Assembly (NCBI GenBank): GCA_035635555.1
Contig: DASQAT010000010.1
Span: 19,275 to 83,274 of the forward strand
Source: Candidatus Dormiibacterota bacterium
GTDB lineage: Bacteria; Acidobacteriota; Polarisedimenticolia; Gp22-AA2
Length of the DNA: 64,000 nt
Reading direction: 5' to 3'
Part shown: one piece after another, positions 38,183 through 46,978 of the stretch
Position numbering within the stretch: position 1 is the stretch's first letter
How the letters are laid out: every line of letters starts with the position of its first letter
Translations under genes and position numbers: made by a program
The notes under the pieces: model-generated
Database searches by the model: none
What the model was told of the DNA's origin: nothing
The model's input: the letters and a program-made list of their open reading frames with translations, nothing else

Positions 38183-39019
38183 CTAGCGCAGGCCCCAGTC
38201 GGCGGGGACGGGCGACCGGTCGGCGCTCGGGTCGAGGACGCGCGGTCCGTTCCCCTCGACCTGGAATGAAAACGACCAGGAGCGCGGAACATCCCCCGTG
38301 GTCTCGAACGCCACGACCCGGTAGCGTCCAGGGACGACCCCCTGAAACTCGAACCGGCCGCTGGCGTCGGAAATGGCGCGTCCCGTCACCGCCACTTCGA
38401 AGACCGCCTGCGCGCGGGCACGGCACTCCTGGATCAGGTCGCGGCGCTCGCGCTGTCCCGTGGCCAGGCGGGTCTTGGCCTGGTCACTGCGGCCCGACGC
38501 CTCGCGGAAGTTGTCGGACGAGGTGAGGGCGCGGTCGGCCTCCGCGCGGAGCGTCCCAAGGTCGCGATCCTTCCGATCGAGGCGCGCCCGGCACTCGGCC
38601 CCCGCCTTGCGGTGCTCGGAGTCGAGATCGCCGTTCTCCTTCACGAGAAGGACGAGGACACCCGCCCCGGCGCCGCCACCGGCGCCCAGCGGGGGAGCCA
38701 GGACCCCCTGCACGCTCACCAGGTGAGGCATGGCCGGCGTGGCCGCCTGCGCCGGGCTTCCGGGCGTGTCAGCGGGGACGGGCATGCCCGTCCCGGCGGG
38801 CGCAGCGGTCGGCGCCATGATCCACCCCTCCAGCCGCACCCGACGCCAGCCGTCGCGCTCCTCGAGGACGACGAGCGGAGCGTCTTCTCTCAGGGCTCCC
38901 AGCCAGGCGCCCTTCGGCGCATCGAACAGGGCGAGTTCGGGAGCAACTCGCCCCGCCGCGGCGAGGCTGACACAGACAAGGACAAGCGCCAGAGGGGCCG
39001 TGAAGACCACACGCCTCAT
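38183..39019 (-). CDS. Exported hypothetical protein with SH3-like and carboxypeptidase-regulatory-like domains
   Basis: The ATG at 39019 starts a signal peptide; the frame above it is shadow. The 278-residue protein has an SH3-like domain (about 25-70), a Gly/Ala/Pro stretch and a Glu/Arg-rich helical region (about 130-205). A beta-sandwich (about 210-260, with ASGRFEFQGVVPGRYRVVAF) typical of carboxypeptidase-regulatory-like modules follows. It ends 22 bp from the convergent mutS2 gene. Function unknown; an envelope role is likely. Confidence 0.68.
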   Translation of the reverse strand: MRRVVFTAPLALVLVCVSLAAAGRVAPELALFDAPKGAWLGALREDAPLVVLEERDGWRRVRLEGWIMAPTAAPAGTGMPVPADTPGSPAQAATPAMPHLVSVQGVLAPPLGAGGGAGAGVLVLLVKENGDLDSEHRKAGAECRARLDRKDRDLGTLRAEADRALTSSDNFREASGRSDQAKTRLATGQRERRDLIQECRARAQAVFEVAVTGRAISDASGRFEFQGVVPGRYRVVAFETTGDVPRSWSFSFQVEGNGPRVLDPSADRSPVPADWGLR

Positions 39020-39373
39020 CACCGCACCCCCCGGATTCTCCTGCGTTTCATTTGTGTAGTTGCCCTGGGTCCGTCTTGATCGTCGTCGCACGGTCTCTAT
39101 ATTCGAGGCAGCGCGGTACCGCGTCCGCGCGAGGACGGTCCCGCGTGCTCAAGACGAAAGTCATCCGGAGAATCCTCGAAAGCTGCCGCGATCAGGACAC
39201 GCGGGAGACCGAAGCCCGCACCCGACCGGGGACGCGATCACCGGCCGCGGGCGGGGGGCTCGCCGGTGTGTCTCCGCCGAGCGGGTCACCGCGCCGGACC
39301 ACGCTCCGAGACCCACGCCTGGGGCAAAGCCCCGGCACACGGCGTCGCAGGCCCGATCGGGGCTGAGCGGACG
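39020..39373. other. Gene-poor gap with an orphan plus-strand promoter
   Basis: Between two minus-strand genes lies a promoter pointing the other way (39076-39103). Downstream of it are a 73-codon frame (GTG 39145 to 39366, weak ribosome-binding site GAGG) that turns low-complexity after about 25 codons, and a small hairpin GGGGC-AAA-GCCCC (39321-39333). A short noncoding or antisense RNA, or a very small protein, is possible. Nothing firm can be annotated. Confidence 0.4.
39076..39103 (+). promoter_or_regulatory. Orphan promoter, no gene downstream on its strand
   Basis: TTGATC (39076-39081), 16-bp spacer, TATATT (39098-39103); start near 39110. The transcript would run antisense into the HTH gene end at 39374. 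Confidence 0.45.
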
Positions 39374-40078
39374 TCAGTGGTCGTTGTCCGCGTCGTCCGT
39401 ACCCGTGGACAGCCTCTGAAGCCACTCTCCGGCAGGATCGAATTGCGGCGCCGTCTTGGGGGCGCCGGCCTCGATCTGCGCGATCTCGTGCTCTTTCTGA
39501 CGAATGTCCACGATGCTCTTGTCGAAGCTGCCCGCCGTCGCTGCGTGCGCGGCCGCGGCCTCGAGTCTCTTGAGCTTCTCCTGCAGGAGCGTGATCTCGA
39601 TGTTGCGCTCCTCGACTTCGATCTCGGCTTCGCGAAGATGCTTGCGCAGGAACTGGATCTCCTTCAGGGCGCGTGAGCGCAGCGCCTGATAACGGTCGTC
39701 GGCCTGCTTCAGCTCGTCGTCCCTGGCTTCCGCAACCGCCTTGTACTCGAACAGCTTCTGGCCCCCGGCCCGGATCATTCCGTACTGGACGAGGATTTGC
39801 TCGTGCTTGAGGAGGAGCTCGTTGTAGAGCGAGACTGGCACCATCACTTCCTGCGGCGCCGTGTCGCGCATGGCCGGGACCGGGTGAGGGATCCTCGCCG
39901 GCAGCTCTCCATCCGTCGAGAACCCGAGGGCCTGGAGGTCCTCGCGACGGATCTTGTACTCCTCGCCGAATTTCCCGATCTCTTTCTCGGCCTTGAGACG
40001 GCCCGAGCGGATGTAGCGACGGACGGTGGCGGGCGTCCTGCCGATGAGCCTCGAAGCCTCGCGGATCGTCAGAAGCAT
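39374..40078 (-). CDS. Helix-turn-helix (excisionase/MerR-like) protein with long coiled coil
   Basis: The ATG at 40078 opens directly on an HTH_17-type DNA-binding domain (LTIREASRLIGRTPATVRRYIRSGRL, within residues 1-45); TTG at 40090 is an alternative. After a linker comes a coiled coil of about 110 residues (about 85-200, with LREAEIEVEERNIEITLLQE). The 234-residue protein thus looks like a DNA-binding adaptor or nucleoid/regulatory protein rather than an excisionase; no phage genes are near. The acidic C-terminus ends in DDADNDH. Target unknown. Confidence 0.75.
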   Translation of the reverse strand: MLLTIREASRLIGRTPATVRRYIRSGRLKAEKEIGKFGEEYKIRREDLQALGFSTDGELPARIPHPVPAMRDTAPQEVMVPVSLYNELLLKHEQILVQYGMIRAGGQKLFEYKAVAEARDDELKQADDRYQALRSRALKEIQFLRKHLREAEIEVEERNIEITLLQEKLKRLEAAAAHAATAGSFDKSIVDIRQKEHEIAQIEAGAPKTAPQFDPAGEWLQRLSTGTDDADNDH

Positions 40079-40139
40079 AACCCCACTCAATCCGGTCGAG
40101 GCGTCCGAAGTTCAGACGCGGCCGGGGGCGTCGGTCGTT

Positions 40140-40169
40140 CTTATACCAGAATCCTCTTCATCCGCGCAA
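40140..40169 (-). promoter_or_regulatory. Promoter of the HTH-coiled-coil gene
   Basis: Minus-strand TTGCGC (40164-40169), 18-bp spacer, TATAAG (40140-40145); start near 40133, leader about 55 nt. Confidence 0.5.
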
Positions 40170-40173
40170 GCGT

Positions 40174-40866
40174 TCAGCCCTCGTGGAGCATCATCAGGAG
40201 GCCGACGCCGGCGACCAGGGCGCCGCTGATCAGATCGCCGTAGCGCGTGAAAAACGGCAGGTCGATCCGCCGGATTCCGCGCACGGCGAACAGCGTCACC
40301 CCCGTCATCGTCCCGATGGTGCACAGGGCGAACCCGAGGGCCGCCGCCAGGAGCGCCGCCGACCCCTCGACCGCGGAGGCGAAGAGCACCGGCACGAGGA
40401 GGGCGCAGGGACTGATGCCGATGACCAGGACCAGGGTCCTGGCGGTCACGGCGCCACGGAACCAGCGCTCGAGAAGGTGGCCGTGCGCGTGCAGGTGCTT
40501 CGCGGAGCCGTCGGGAAGGTCGCCTCTCCGCGCGTGGGCGGTCGCCTCACGGTAATGCCTCCAGAGTCCGTACGAGACTCCGAACACCACCAGGATCAGA
40601 CCACCCAGGAATCCCAGCGACCGGCCGGTGCGCTCCGCCAGTCCCTCCACCCTCCCCGAGCCGGCCACGATCGTCAGCCCCCCGAACAGCATGGTCACGA
40701 CCACGTGAAGGGAGCCCGCCAATCCCGTCAGGAGGACCACGCGTTTCTCGCTCCAGCGCTCGACGCGCGCCAGGAGGACGAAGGGGAGCCAATGGTCCGG
40801 GATGAGAGCGTGGATGACGGCGGTGCCGCACGAGGAGAGGAAGAGCAGCAACGCCGTGCGGGTCAC
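40174..40866 (-). CDS. NicO/RcnA-like metal (Ni/Co) transporter, putative
   Basis: The GTG at 40866 begins the membrane protein; upstream in-frame sequence is shadow. The 230-residue protein has about six helices. HALIPDHWLP in helix 1 resembles the H-A-x(4)-DH metal motif of NicO-type transporters, and the central cytosolic loop is His-rich (HLHAHGH). Such proteins move Ni2+ or Co2+ across the inner membrane. UreH/HupE-like relatives share the fold, so the metal is not certain. A cobalt role would fit the corrinoid genes at 51-57 kb, which is speculation. Confidence 0.65.
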   Translation of the reverse strand: MTRTALLLFLSSCGTAVIHALIPDHWLPFVLLARVERWSEKRVVLLTGLAGSLHVVVTMLFGGLTIVAGSGRVEGLAERTGRSLGFLGGLILVVFGVSYGLWRHYREATAHARRGDLPDGSAKHLHAHGHLLERWFRGAVTARTLVLVIGISPCALLVPVLFASAVEGSAALLAAALGFALCTIGTMTGVTLFAVRGIRRIDLPFFTRYGDLISGALVAGVGLLMMLHEG

Positions 40867-40939
40867 GCGGCCCCCGAGAGCCGGGGCGGTCTTCCAGGCC
40901 CGGAGACGGGCCGGCCCTCCCCTCCGGCGATGGGCGCGG

Positions 40940-40948
40940 ATTATAGCA
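40940..40948 (-). promoter_or_regulatory. Extended -10 promoter of the NicO-like gene
   Basis: Minus-strand TGC-TATAAT (40940-40948), perfect -10 with TGn extension and no good -35; start near 40933, leader about 67 nt. Confidence 0.55.
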
Positions 40949-41043
40949 TCCGGTTCGAGCGTCGGCCGGCTGACACCGGTCCGCCCGCCGCGGGCCCCTG
41001 CTGCATGCTGACCGCGAAGACACCCTTGAAAGCCTTGATGGGC

Positions 41044-41071
41044 TTGACTTCCACGCGGTTCGCGGTACTTT
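41044..41071 (+). promoter_or_regulatory. Promoter of the 41077 gene, apparently leaderless
   Basis: TTGACT (41044-41049), 16-bp spacer, TACTTT (41066-41071); the predicted start coincides with the ATG at 41077. Confidence 0.5.
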
Positions 41072-41076
41072 TGGGC

Positions 41077-41952
41077 ATGCCCTTCGGGACGCACTCCGTC
41101 CGCTTCGCACTTCGCGCCGTTCTCGCGCTTGTTCCGGCCGCCCCGGCCCTGTCGTTCGCGGCGGTCCTGCCGGAAGCGTCCGGCGACGTCCCGGCGGCGA
41201 ATCGCGCGTCGAGGCCTTCGACCGACGTGCCCGGCCCCCCGCTTCCGTTGCCCGTCACTGCGCCGCTGCGCTTCGCGCCCGGGCCCGGATTCTTCCCGTC
41301 CGTCCACCCCCTCTTCGTCCGGGAGAGCCTGTCGTTCATGCCGGTATTCGGCCAGGAAGGGGCTCTGGCTTTCCGGCCGGAAGGCTTCTCGGTGCGGCTC
41401 CTGTCGAAGATGAGCCACGAGGCACGGCGCTACCGCGAGAGGAACGTCTCGGAGGCCGGGAGCGCGTTCCAGAACGACTCCTTCGGCGTGTTCGACTCGG
41501 CCGTCGAAGCGAACTCGAGCGCCGCGGCGTCACGGGTCATCACCCGGTCCTCTCACCGGGCGTTGAGCGATGAGCTCGACCGTGTGGCTCGCGCCTCGCT
41601 CGGCCTGGGCCCCACTCTCGACCTGCTGCAGAACCTGTCCCTGCGCCGTACGCGGTCCGGGGGGCCAGGTGCCGGGGCACCGGCGCAGGGACGCGACGAG
41701 GCTCCCGCCTCAGCGGGCGGCGCGCCGCGGCTGCGCGGCGACGTCGGAGTCCGCCTGGACGCGCATCCGGCTCTGCTGTTCCGCGCCCAGTTCGGCGCCC
41801 TGCGCGGCCGGATCGACCTGCCGATGCGCAACGAACCGGTCCGATTCTCCCTGGAATCGCAACTCGGCGCCCGCGGGCGCGCGGTCCTCTCCTCCGGCCT
41901 GCCGCGCGACGGCCAGGCCTGGGCGACGCTCACTTTCAGCTTCGGTTTCTAG
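41077..41952 (+). CDS. Exported hypothetical protein, possible outer-membrane protein
   Basis: The ATG at 41077 starts a clear signal peptide (Arg-rich n-region, core, then SFA). The 291-residue protein is Pro/Ala-rich at first, has a variable middle, and ends with beta-strand-like sequence finishing in WATLTFSFGF; a terminal Phe is typical of outer-membrane barrels. No family is recognised. It is monocistronic, divergent from the NicO-like gene, and ends 7 bp before the convergent pabB gene. Frames further upstream are shadows. Confidence 0.55.
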   Translation: MPFGTHSVRFALRAVLALVPAAPALSFAAVLPEASGDVPAANRASRPSTDVPGPPLPLPVTAPLRFAPGPGFFPSVHPLFVRESLSFMPVFGQEGALAFRPEGFSVRLLSKMSHEARRYRERNVSEAGSAFQNDSFGVFDSAVEANSSAAASRVITRSSHRALSDELDRVARASLGLGPTLDLLQNLSLRRTRSGGPGAGAPAQGRDEAPASAGGAPRLRGDVGVRLDAHPALLFRAQFGALRGRIDLPMRNEPVRFSLESQLGARGRAVLSSGLPRDGQAWATLTFSFGF

Positions 41953-41959
41953 ACGATCG

Positions 41960-43417
41960 TCAGCCGCAGGCCAGGTCCGCGTCCAGGACGTCGAGCAGGG
42001 CGCGCGCCTTGTCGAGCGTCTCCCGGTGCTCCTTCTCCGGTTCGGAGTCGGCGACGATGGCTCCGCCCACGCGCAGGTGGGCGAGGCCGGAGGCGCACAG
42101 GATCGTCCGGATGACGATGTTGAAGTCCATCCCGCCGTCGAGAGACAGGTAGCCGATGCCGCCGGCATAGACGCCGCGCTCCTCCCCCTCCAGCTCGTCG
42201 ATGATCTCCATCGCACGCACCTTGGGGGCGCCGGTCATGGAACCGCCCGGAAAGAGAGCGCGCAGGAGGTCGACCCGATCCACGTCCGGGCGCAACCGTC
42301 CGCCGACCGTCGTGACCAGGTGGTGCACCGTGGCGAACGACTCGAGCGCGCACAGGGATTCGACGCGCACGCTCCCGCTGTCGCACACGCGTCCCAGGTC
42401 GTTTCGGACGAGGTCGGCGATCATGACGTTCTCGGCGCGGTCCTTCGCGCTCGCGAGCAGGTCGCGGGCCAGCCGTTCATCGAGGTCCGTCGTGGCGCCG
42501 CGGGGGCGGGTCCCCTTGATCGGACCCGTCCGGGCCCGGGCCCCGTGGAGGGAGACGAAGCGCTCCGGCGAGGCCGAGACCAGCTGGAACTCCCCGGTGT
42601 CGATGTAGGCGGCGAACGGGGCCGGATTGCGGCGGGAGAGATCGAGGAACAGGTCGAGCGGATCATCGTCGATGGGGCACTCGATGCGGTGCGACAGGTT
42701 CACCTGATAGATGTCTCCCGCAGAGATGTACTCGAGGGCCCTGCCGATCGACCTCAGATAGGCCGCCTTGCCGGTCCTCAGGATCGCGCGGCGGCGGCCG
42801 GCGGTTCGCGGGGCGCGTGGCGGAGCGGCGGGTTCGGCCAGAGTCGATCGCATGTCCCGGAGAGCCTCCACGGCGCGCCGCTCCCGTTGCGTCTCGCCGG
42901 CGGCTCCCAGACCGGTCGCCAGAAGGAGGGCGCGCCGCTCGAGGTGATCGTAGACAACGGCCCGGTCGTACAGGCCGAACCACGCGTCCGGCCGCCCGAA
43001 GGGATCGGGAGGCGGGGCGGACAGACGCTCGACCGCCCGTCTCAATCCGTAGCCGAGATAGCCGATGGCTCCTCCGGCGAACGGAAGACCGGAAGCGACC
43101 CGCTGCACGGCGCCGGCCGGCGCCAGGGCGCGCAGGAGGTCGAACGGATCGCGTGCGCCGCGCGTTTCGACGGTCGTGCGCCCGCCGCAGTGACGCACCA
43201 CGCGGGCCTCATCGGCGCGTATCGACACCGTCACCTGCGGGTCCCACGACAGGACGGAGAAACGCGACGCGACGTGGCCGGGAAGACCGCTGAAGAGCAG
43301 GACGGGATGGCGGCGATGGCGCACGCGTGCGAGGTCCTCGAGGGGATCGACGCGCCCCGGGCCATCCTCCACGAGCGGGCGAGGAGGTGCCGCCACCGGA
43401 AGGAGCGGCTCGATCAT
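41960..43417 (-). CDS. pabB: Aminodeoxychorismate synthase component I
   Basis: The ATG at 43417 overlaps pabC by 4 nt (ATGA). The 485-residue chorismate-utilising enzyme has the C-terminal catalytic domain with AGDIYQVNLSHRIEC, PIKGTRPRG, VMIADLVRNDLGRV and GSMTGAPKVRAMEIIDE. Lys in PIKGT, rather than Ala as in anthranilate synthase, marks aminodeoxychorismate synthase, which makes 4-amino-4-deoxychorismate for folate. The glutaminase partner PabA is not in this window. It is the last gene of the rny-thiC-mqnE-pabC-pabB run. Confidence 0.92.
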   Translation of the reverse strand: MIEPLLPVAAPPRPLVEDGPGRVDPLEDLARVRHRRHPVLLFSGLPGHVASRFSVLSWDPQVTVSIRADEARVVRHCGGRTTVETRGARDPFDLLRALAPAGAVQRVASGLPFAGGAIGYLGYGLRRAVERLSAPPPDPFGRPDAWFGLYDRAVVYDHLERRALLLATGLGAAGETQRERRAVEALRDMRSTLAEPAAPPRAPRTAGRRRAILRTGKAAYLRSIGRALEYISAGDIYQVNLSHRIECPIDDDPLDLFLDLSRRNPAPFAAYIDTGEFQLVSASPERFVSLHGARARTGPIKGTRPRGATTDLDERLARDLLASAKDRAENVMIADLVRNDLGRVCDSGSVRVESLCALESFATVHHLVTTVGGRLRPDVDRVDLLRALFPGGSMTGAPKVRAMEIIDELEGEERGVYAGGIGYLSLDGGMDFNIVIRTILCASGLAHLRVGGAIVADSEPEKEHRETLDKARALLDVLDADLACG

Positions 43418-44307
43418 CGTCCCACCTGCCGCGGGGTGCCGGGTGTCGCGGCGCACTCCTTCTCAAGCAGGTCGCGATACGCCGCCAGCAGGTCGCGCGT
43501 CACCGGACCCGGGACCCCCTCGCCGATCCGTCGCTCGTCCACCTGGACGACCGGCAGGACCTCCCAGGAGGTGTTGGTCAGGAAGGCCTCCTGGGCCTCG
43601 GCCAGAAGACCGGCCGGAAGGCGTTCTTCGGACACCTCGATCCCCGCCGCCTGCGCCAGCTCGACGACGGCTTCGCGCGTGATCCCGGCGAGTCCTCCGG
43701 CGGGCGCCGGCGGCGTCAGGAGACGACCCATCACCACCAGGAAGACATTGCTCGCCGTCCCTTCGGTCAGGTGGCCACCCCCGTCCAGAAGGACCGCCTC
43801 GAACGCGCCACGATCCCGGGCCTCGCGGCGCGCCAGGACGGATCCCAGACGCGAGATCGTCTTGAGGGCGGGATCGAGTGCGTCCGGGGGGATCTGCCGG
43901 CGGCGCGGGATCAGGACGCGCACTCCGTCCGCATACAGGCTCTTATCCAGTCCCTGGAACGGGGCCGCGGAGACCACCACGGTCGGGGGCCCGATCGCCT
44001 CCACGTAGTCGCCCGGCCGCCCCGTCCCGCGCGTCACCGTCAGGCGGATGCGGGCGTCCGTCAGCTTGTTCGCCTCGAGGACCTCGCCCGGGGCTCCGGC
44101 CAGGACCGGACCCGCCGATGTCAGGTCGAGACCGATGCCGTCCGCCGAGCGATGCAGCCGCTCCAGGTGCCGGTCCTGCCGGAAGACCACGCCCCCCACC
44201 GCGCGCAACGATTCGAAAACGCCGTCTCCGTAGAGCAAGCCGCGGTCGAAGACCGAGACTCGCGCCTCCTCCTCCGGGACCAGCCGACCGTTCAGATGGA
44301 TCCACAC
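43414..44307 (-). CDS. pabC: Aminodeoxychorismate lyase (class IV PLP enzyme)
   Basis: The 297-residue protein has the class IV aminotransferase fold: FDRGLLYGDGVFESLR near 20, the PLP lysine in LDPALKTISRLG near 150, and LTEGTASNVFLV near 185. Next to pabB it is best called the lyase that releases pyruvate and para-aminobenzoate; a D- or branched-chain aminotransferase is the alternative. The start is GTG at 44307. A perfect hairpin CCCGCG-AAGG-CGCGGG (44319-44334) lies 12 nt upstream of the start, in the short gap after mqnE, and may influence translation. Confidence 0.88.
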   Translation of the reverse strand: MWIHLNGRLVPEEEARVSVFDRGLLYGDGVFESLRAVGGVVFRQDRHLERLHRSADGIGLDLTSAGPVLAGAPGEVLEANKLTDARIRLTVTRGTGRPGDYVEAIGPPTVVVSAAPFQGLDKSLYADGVRVLIPRRRQIPPDALDPALKTISRLGSVLARREARDRGAFEAVLLDGGGHLTEGTASNVFLVVMGRLLTPPAPAGGLAGITREAVVELAQAAGIEVSEERLPAGLLAEAQEAFLTNTSWEVLPVVQVDERRIGEGVPGPVTRDLLAAYRDLLEKECAATPGTPRQVGR

Positions 44308-44372
44308 GGATCACCACCCCCGCGAAGGCGCGGGTTGCTCCCCGGCCGCGCCATCCCGGGTCGGAGCGAATC

Positions 44373-45560
44373 TTAGGACGGGACCCGGTCTCCGGCGGCC
44401 GTCGTGTCCACGGGGGTCGGTGGAACGGCGCGCCAATCGAGCGGCGGGCGGCGGGCGGGCGCCTCGACGGGATTGTAGAGCGTGTCTCTCTCGACCGGCA
44501 CGCGCCCCGCCTCCTCGATCAGCGTGATGAGCTGGCTCCGGCCGATGCCCTGGGGCGACGTCGAGCCGGCCCGATGGTAGATCTCCTCGGTCATGACCGT
44601 GCCGTCGAGGTCGTCGGCTCCGAAGTGCAGCCCCGCCTGGGCCACCCGCGGTGTCATCATGATCCAGTACGCCTTGATGTGCGGGAAGTTGTCCAGCATC
44701 AGCCTGCCTATCGCGAGGTTCCGCAGCTCGTCCGCCGCCGACGGCCTCGGCAGGTGCGACAGGCGCGTGTTCTCCGGGTGGAAGGCCAGAGGGATGAAGG
44801 CCATGAATCCCCCCGTCTCGTCCTGCGCCTCGCGCAGCAGCAGCATGTGCTCGATGCGCTCCTCCAGCGTCTCGACGTGGCCGAACATCATCGTGGCATT
44901 GCTCTTGAGGCCGATCCGATGGGCGGTCTTGGCGATCTCCATCCAGCCACGGTGATCGATCTTCCCCTTGAACAGGACCTGGTGCGCATGGTCGGTCAGG
45001 ATCTCGGCCCCGCCGCCGGGGATCGACCCGAGCCCCGCCTCCTTGAGCCTCAACAGAACGTCAAGGGGCGTCATGTCGAAGGTCTCGGCCATGGCCGCGA
45101 TCTCGACCATGGTGAAGGCCTTCACGTGCACCTCCGGGCGGACGCGCTTCATCGTCCGGATGACGTCGAGGTAGTAGGTGAACGGCAGGTCGGGGTTCAC
45201 GCCGCCGACCATGTGGATCTCGCGGATCGGCTCATGCAGGTGCTCGCGCATGCGCCGCTCGACATCGTCCATCGACAGAACGTACGCATCCTTCTGCTTG
45301 GCCGTCCTGTAGAACGCGCAGAACTTGCAGCCCGCGACGCAGATGTTCGTGTGATTGATGTGCTGGTTGACGATGTAATAGGCCTTCTGGCCGTGCAGCC
45401 TCTCGCGAACATGATTGGCGAGAGTCCCCAGGGCGAGCAGATCCGGGTGACGGTAGAGGCGCAGCCCGTCGGCGCCGGACAGACGCTCGCCCGCAACGAC
45501 CCTGTCCTGCACGTCGCCCAGCCCGCTCGCGACGACGTAGCGCCTCTGGAAGGGTGTCAT
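44373..45560 (-). CDS. mqnE: Aminofutalosine synthase (radical SAM)
   Basis: The 395-residue protein has the radical SAM cluster motif CVAGCKFCAFYR at about residues 74-85. Family-typical segments are INHTNIC, HMVGGVNPDLPF, SIPGGGAEILTD and KSNATMMFGHVET. MqnE joins 3-[(1-carboxyvinyl)oxy]benzoate to SAM-derived adenosyl to give aminofutalosine, the second step of the futalosine menaquinone route. It shows that the organism makes menaquinone by that pathway; mqnA, mqnC and mqnD are not in this window. The ATG overlaps the thiC stop by 4 nt. Confidence 0.93.
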   Translation of the reverse strand: MTPFQRRYVVASGLGDVQDRVVAGERLSGADGLRLYRHPDLLALGTLANHVRERLHGQKAYYIVNQHINHTNICVAGCKFCAFYRTAKQKDAYVLSMDDVERRMREHLHEPIREIHMVGGVNPDLPFTYYLDVIRTMKRVRPEVHVKAFTMVEIAAMAETFDMTPLDVLLRLKEAGLGSIPGGGAEILTDHAHQVLFKGKIDHRGWMEIAKTAHRIGLKSNATMMFGHVETLEERIEHMLLLREAQDETGGFMAFIPLAFHPENTRLSHLPRPSAADELRNLAIGRLMLDNFPHIKAYWIMMTPRVAQAGLHFGADDLDGTVMTEEIYHRAGSTSPQGIGRSQLITLIEEAGRVPVERDTLYNPVEAPARRPPLDWRAVPPTPVDTTAAGDRVPS

Positions 45561-46915
45561 GCATTCCCCGCGCTGCGGCGGTAGGAGACCGAGCCGACCC
45601 GCACGTGACGGTGGGTGGCCGCGTCCTCCGGCGCCGTCAGCAGCTCACCCAGACGATCGCGCGTGTTCTCCAGGGCCATCGAGCACAGGGTCCCGCACAT
45701 CGTGCAGACCGCCTTGTCGTAGTCCTCGCTCATCATGCGGAACTCGCGGGCCTTCTCCGGGTCGAGCGCCAGACGGTACTGACCCTCCCAGTCGAGCTTC
45801 TTGCGATACACCGACATCTGGTCGTCGCGGCTCTTCGCTCCGTAGACGCGCTTGGCCAGGTCCCCGGAGTGCGCCGCGATCTTCGTGGCGAGAACGCCGT
45901 CGCGCACGTCCTGGATCGCCGGCAGCCGCAGGTGCTCGGCCGGAGTCACGTAGCACAGGACGTCCGCGCCCGCCGCGGCGGCGACCGCCCCGCCGATTGC
46001 GCCCGTGATGTGATCGTACCCCGCCCCGATGTCGCTTGTCAGCGGGCCGAGGACGTAGAAGGGCGCGCCGCGGCAGACTCTCTTCTCGAGCAGGACGTTC
46101 GCCTCCACCTGGTCGATCGGCACGTGACCCGGTCCCTCGATCATCACCTGCACCGATCGCTCGTGCGCCCGGCGCGTCAGCTCGCCGAGGGTCAGGAGCT
46201 CCTGGATCTGCGCCGCGTCGGTGGCGTCGCCGGTGGCCCCCGGCCGGATACCGTCGCCGAGCGACAGCGTCAGATCGTGCTCGAAGGCGATGTCGAGGAG
46301 CCGATCGTAGTCCTTCAGGAGGGGGTTCTCCTCGCCTGTGCGCGCCATCCATGAGGCCAGGAACGACCCGCCGCGAGATACGATGCCCGCGATCCGGCCG
46401 TCGGCGTCGAGGCGCCTCACCGCCTCGCGGCTCACGCCGCAGTGGACGGTCACGAAATCCACGCCGTCCCGGGCGTGCTTGTCGATCACCCCGAACAGGT
46501 CGTCGGCCGTCATCTCGTACACCGATCCTCGGTCGGCAACCGCCTGGTAGATCGGAACCGTTCCCAGGATGACGGGGCAGCGCCTGAGGATCTCCCGACG
46601 GACGCGATCCAGCTCGTCCCCCGTCGACAGGTCCATGACCATTTCCGCTCCGCAGGCGACCGCCACCTTGAGCTTTTCCACCTCCTCATGGAGCTGCTGG
46701 TGATGGCCCGACGTGCCGATGTTGGCGTTGACCTTGGTCGACAGCCCCTGCCCGACGCCGACAGGGTTGAAGTCGTGGTGGACGTTCTTCGGGATGATCG
46801 CGACCCCCGACGCGATCCGCGCTCGCAGACTCTCGGGATCCGTACCCTCGACGGCGGCCACGTACCGCATCTCGTCCGTGATCCGGCCGCGCTTGGCTTG
46901 CTCCATCTGGGTCAT
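45557..46915 (-). CDS. thiC: ThiC-family phosphomethylpyrimidine synthase (short form)
   Basis: The 452-residue protein has the ThiC core: NVHHDFNPVGVGQGLSTKVN, DLSTGDELD, GTVPIYQ, HCGVS, LSLGDGIRPGATGDATD and EGPGHVP. The C-terminal radical-SAM cluster reads CTMCGTLC (C-x2-C-x3-C), one residue tighter than the C-x2-C-x4-C of E. coli-type enzymes. ThiC turns aminoimidazole ribotide into hydroxymethylpyrimidine phosphate for thiamine. The paralogue BzaF uses the same substrate for 5-hydroxybenzimidazole, so BzaF is an alternative. No thiamine riboswitch is seen in the 63-nt gap upstream. Confidence 0.88.
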   Translation of the reverse strand: MTQMEQAKRGRITDEMRYVAAVEGTDPESLRARIASGVAIIPKNVHHDFNPVGVGQGLSTKVNANIGTSGHHQQLHEEVEKLKVAVACGAEMVMDLSTGDELDRVRREILRRCPVILGTVPIYQAVADRGSVYEMTADDLFGVIDKHARDGVDFVTVHCGVSREAVRRLDADGRIAGIVSRGGSFLASWMARTGEENPLLKDYDRLLDIAFEHDLTLSLGDGIRPGATGDATDAAQIQELLTLGELTRRAHERSVQVMIEGPGHVPIDQVEANVLLEKRVCRGAPFYVLGPLTSDIGAGYDHITGAIGGAVAAAAGADVLCYVTPAEHLRLPAIQDVRDGVLATKIAAHSGDLAKRVYGAKSRDDQMSVYRKKLDWEGQYRLALDPEKAREFRMMSEDYDKAVCTMCGTLCSMALENTRDRLGELLTAPEDAATHRHVRVGSVSYRRSAGNA

Positions 46916-46978
46916 GGAAGTCGCTCCTCCTCCCGGCGGCGGAGCCGCAACACCCGCGCCCCGGAGAATGCTCGCGTC

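Noticed and set aside
39145..39366. 73-codon small gene in the gap after the orphan promoter
   Set aside because: Only the first 25 codons look coding; the rest is low-complexity Arg/Pro/Gly and the ribosome-binding site is weak. Kept as a comment only.
46916..46978. Thiamine riboswitch in front of thiC
   Set aside because: The gap is only 63 nt and lacks the CUGAGA and ACCUGAUCUGG-type motifs; thiC appears to be transcribed from the rny promoter.
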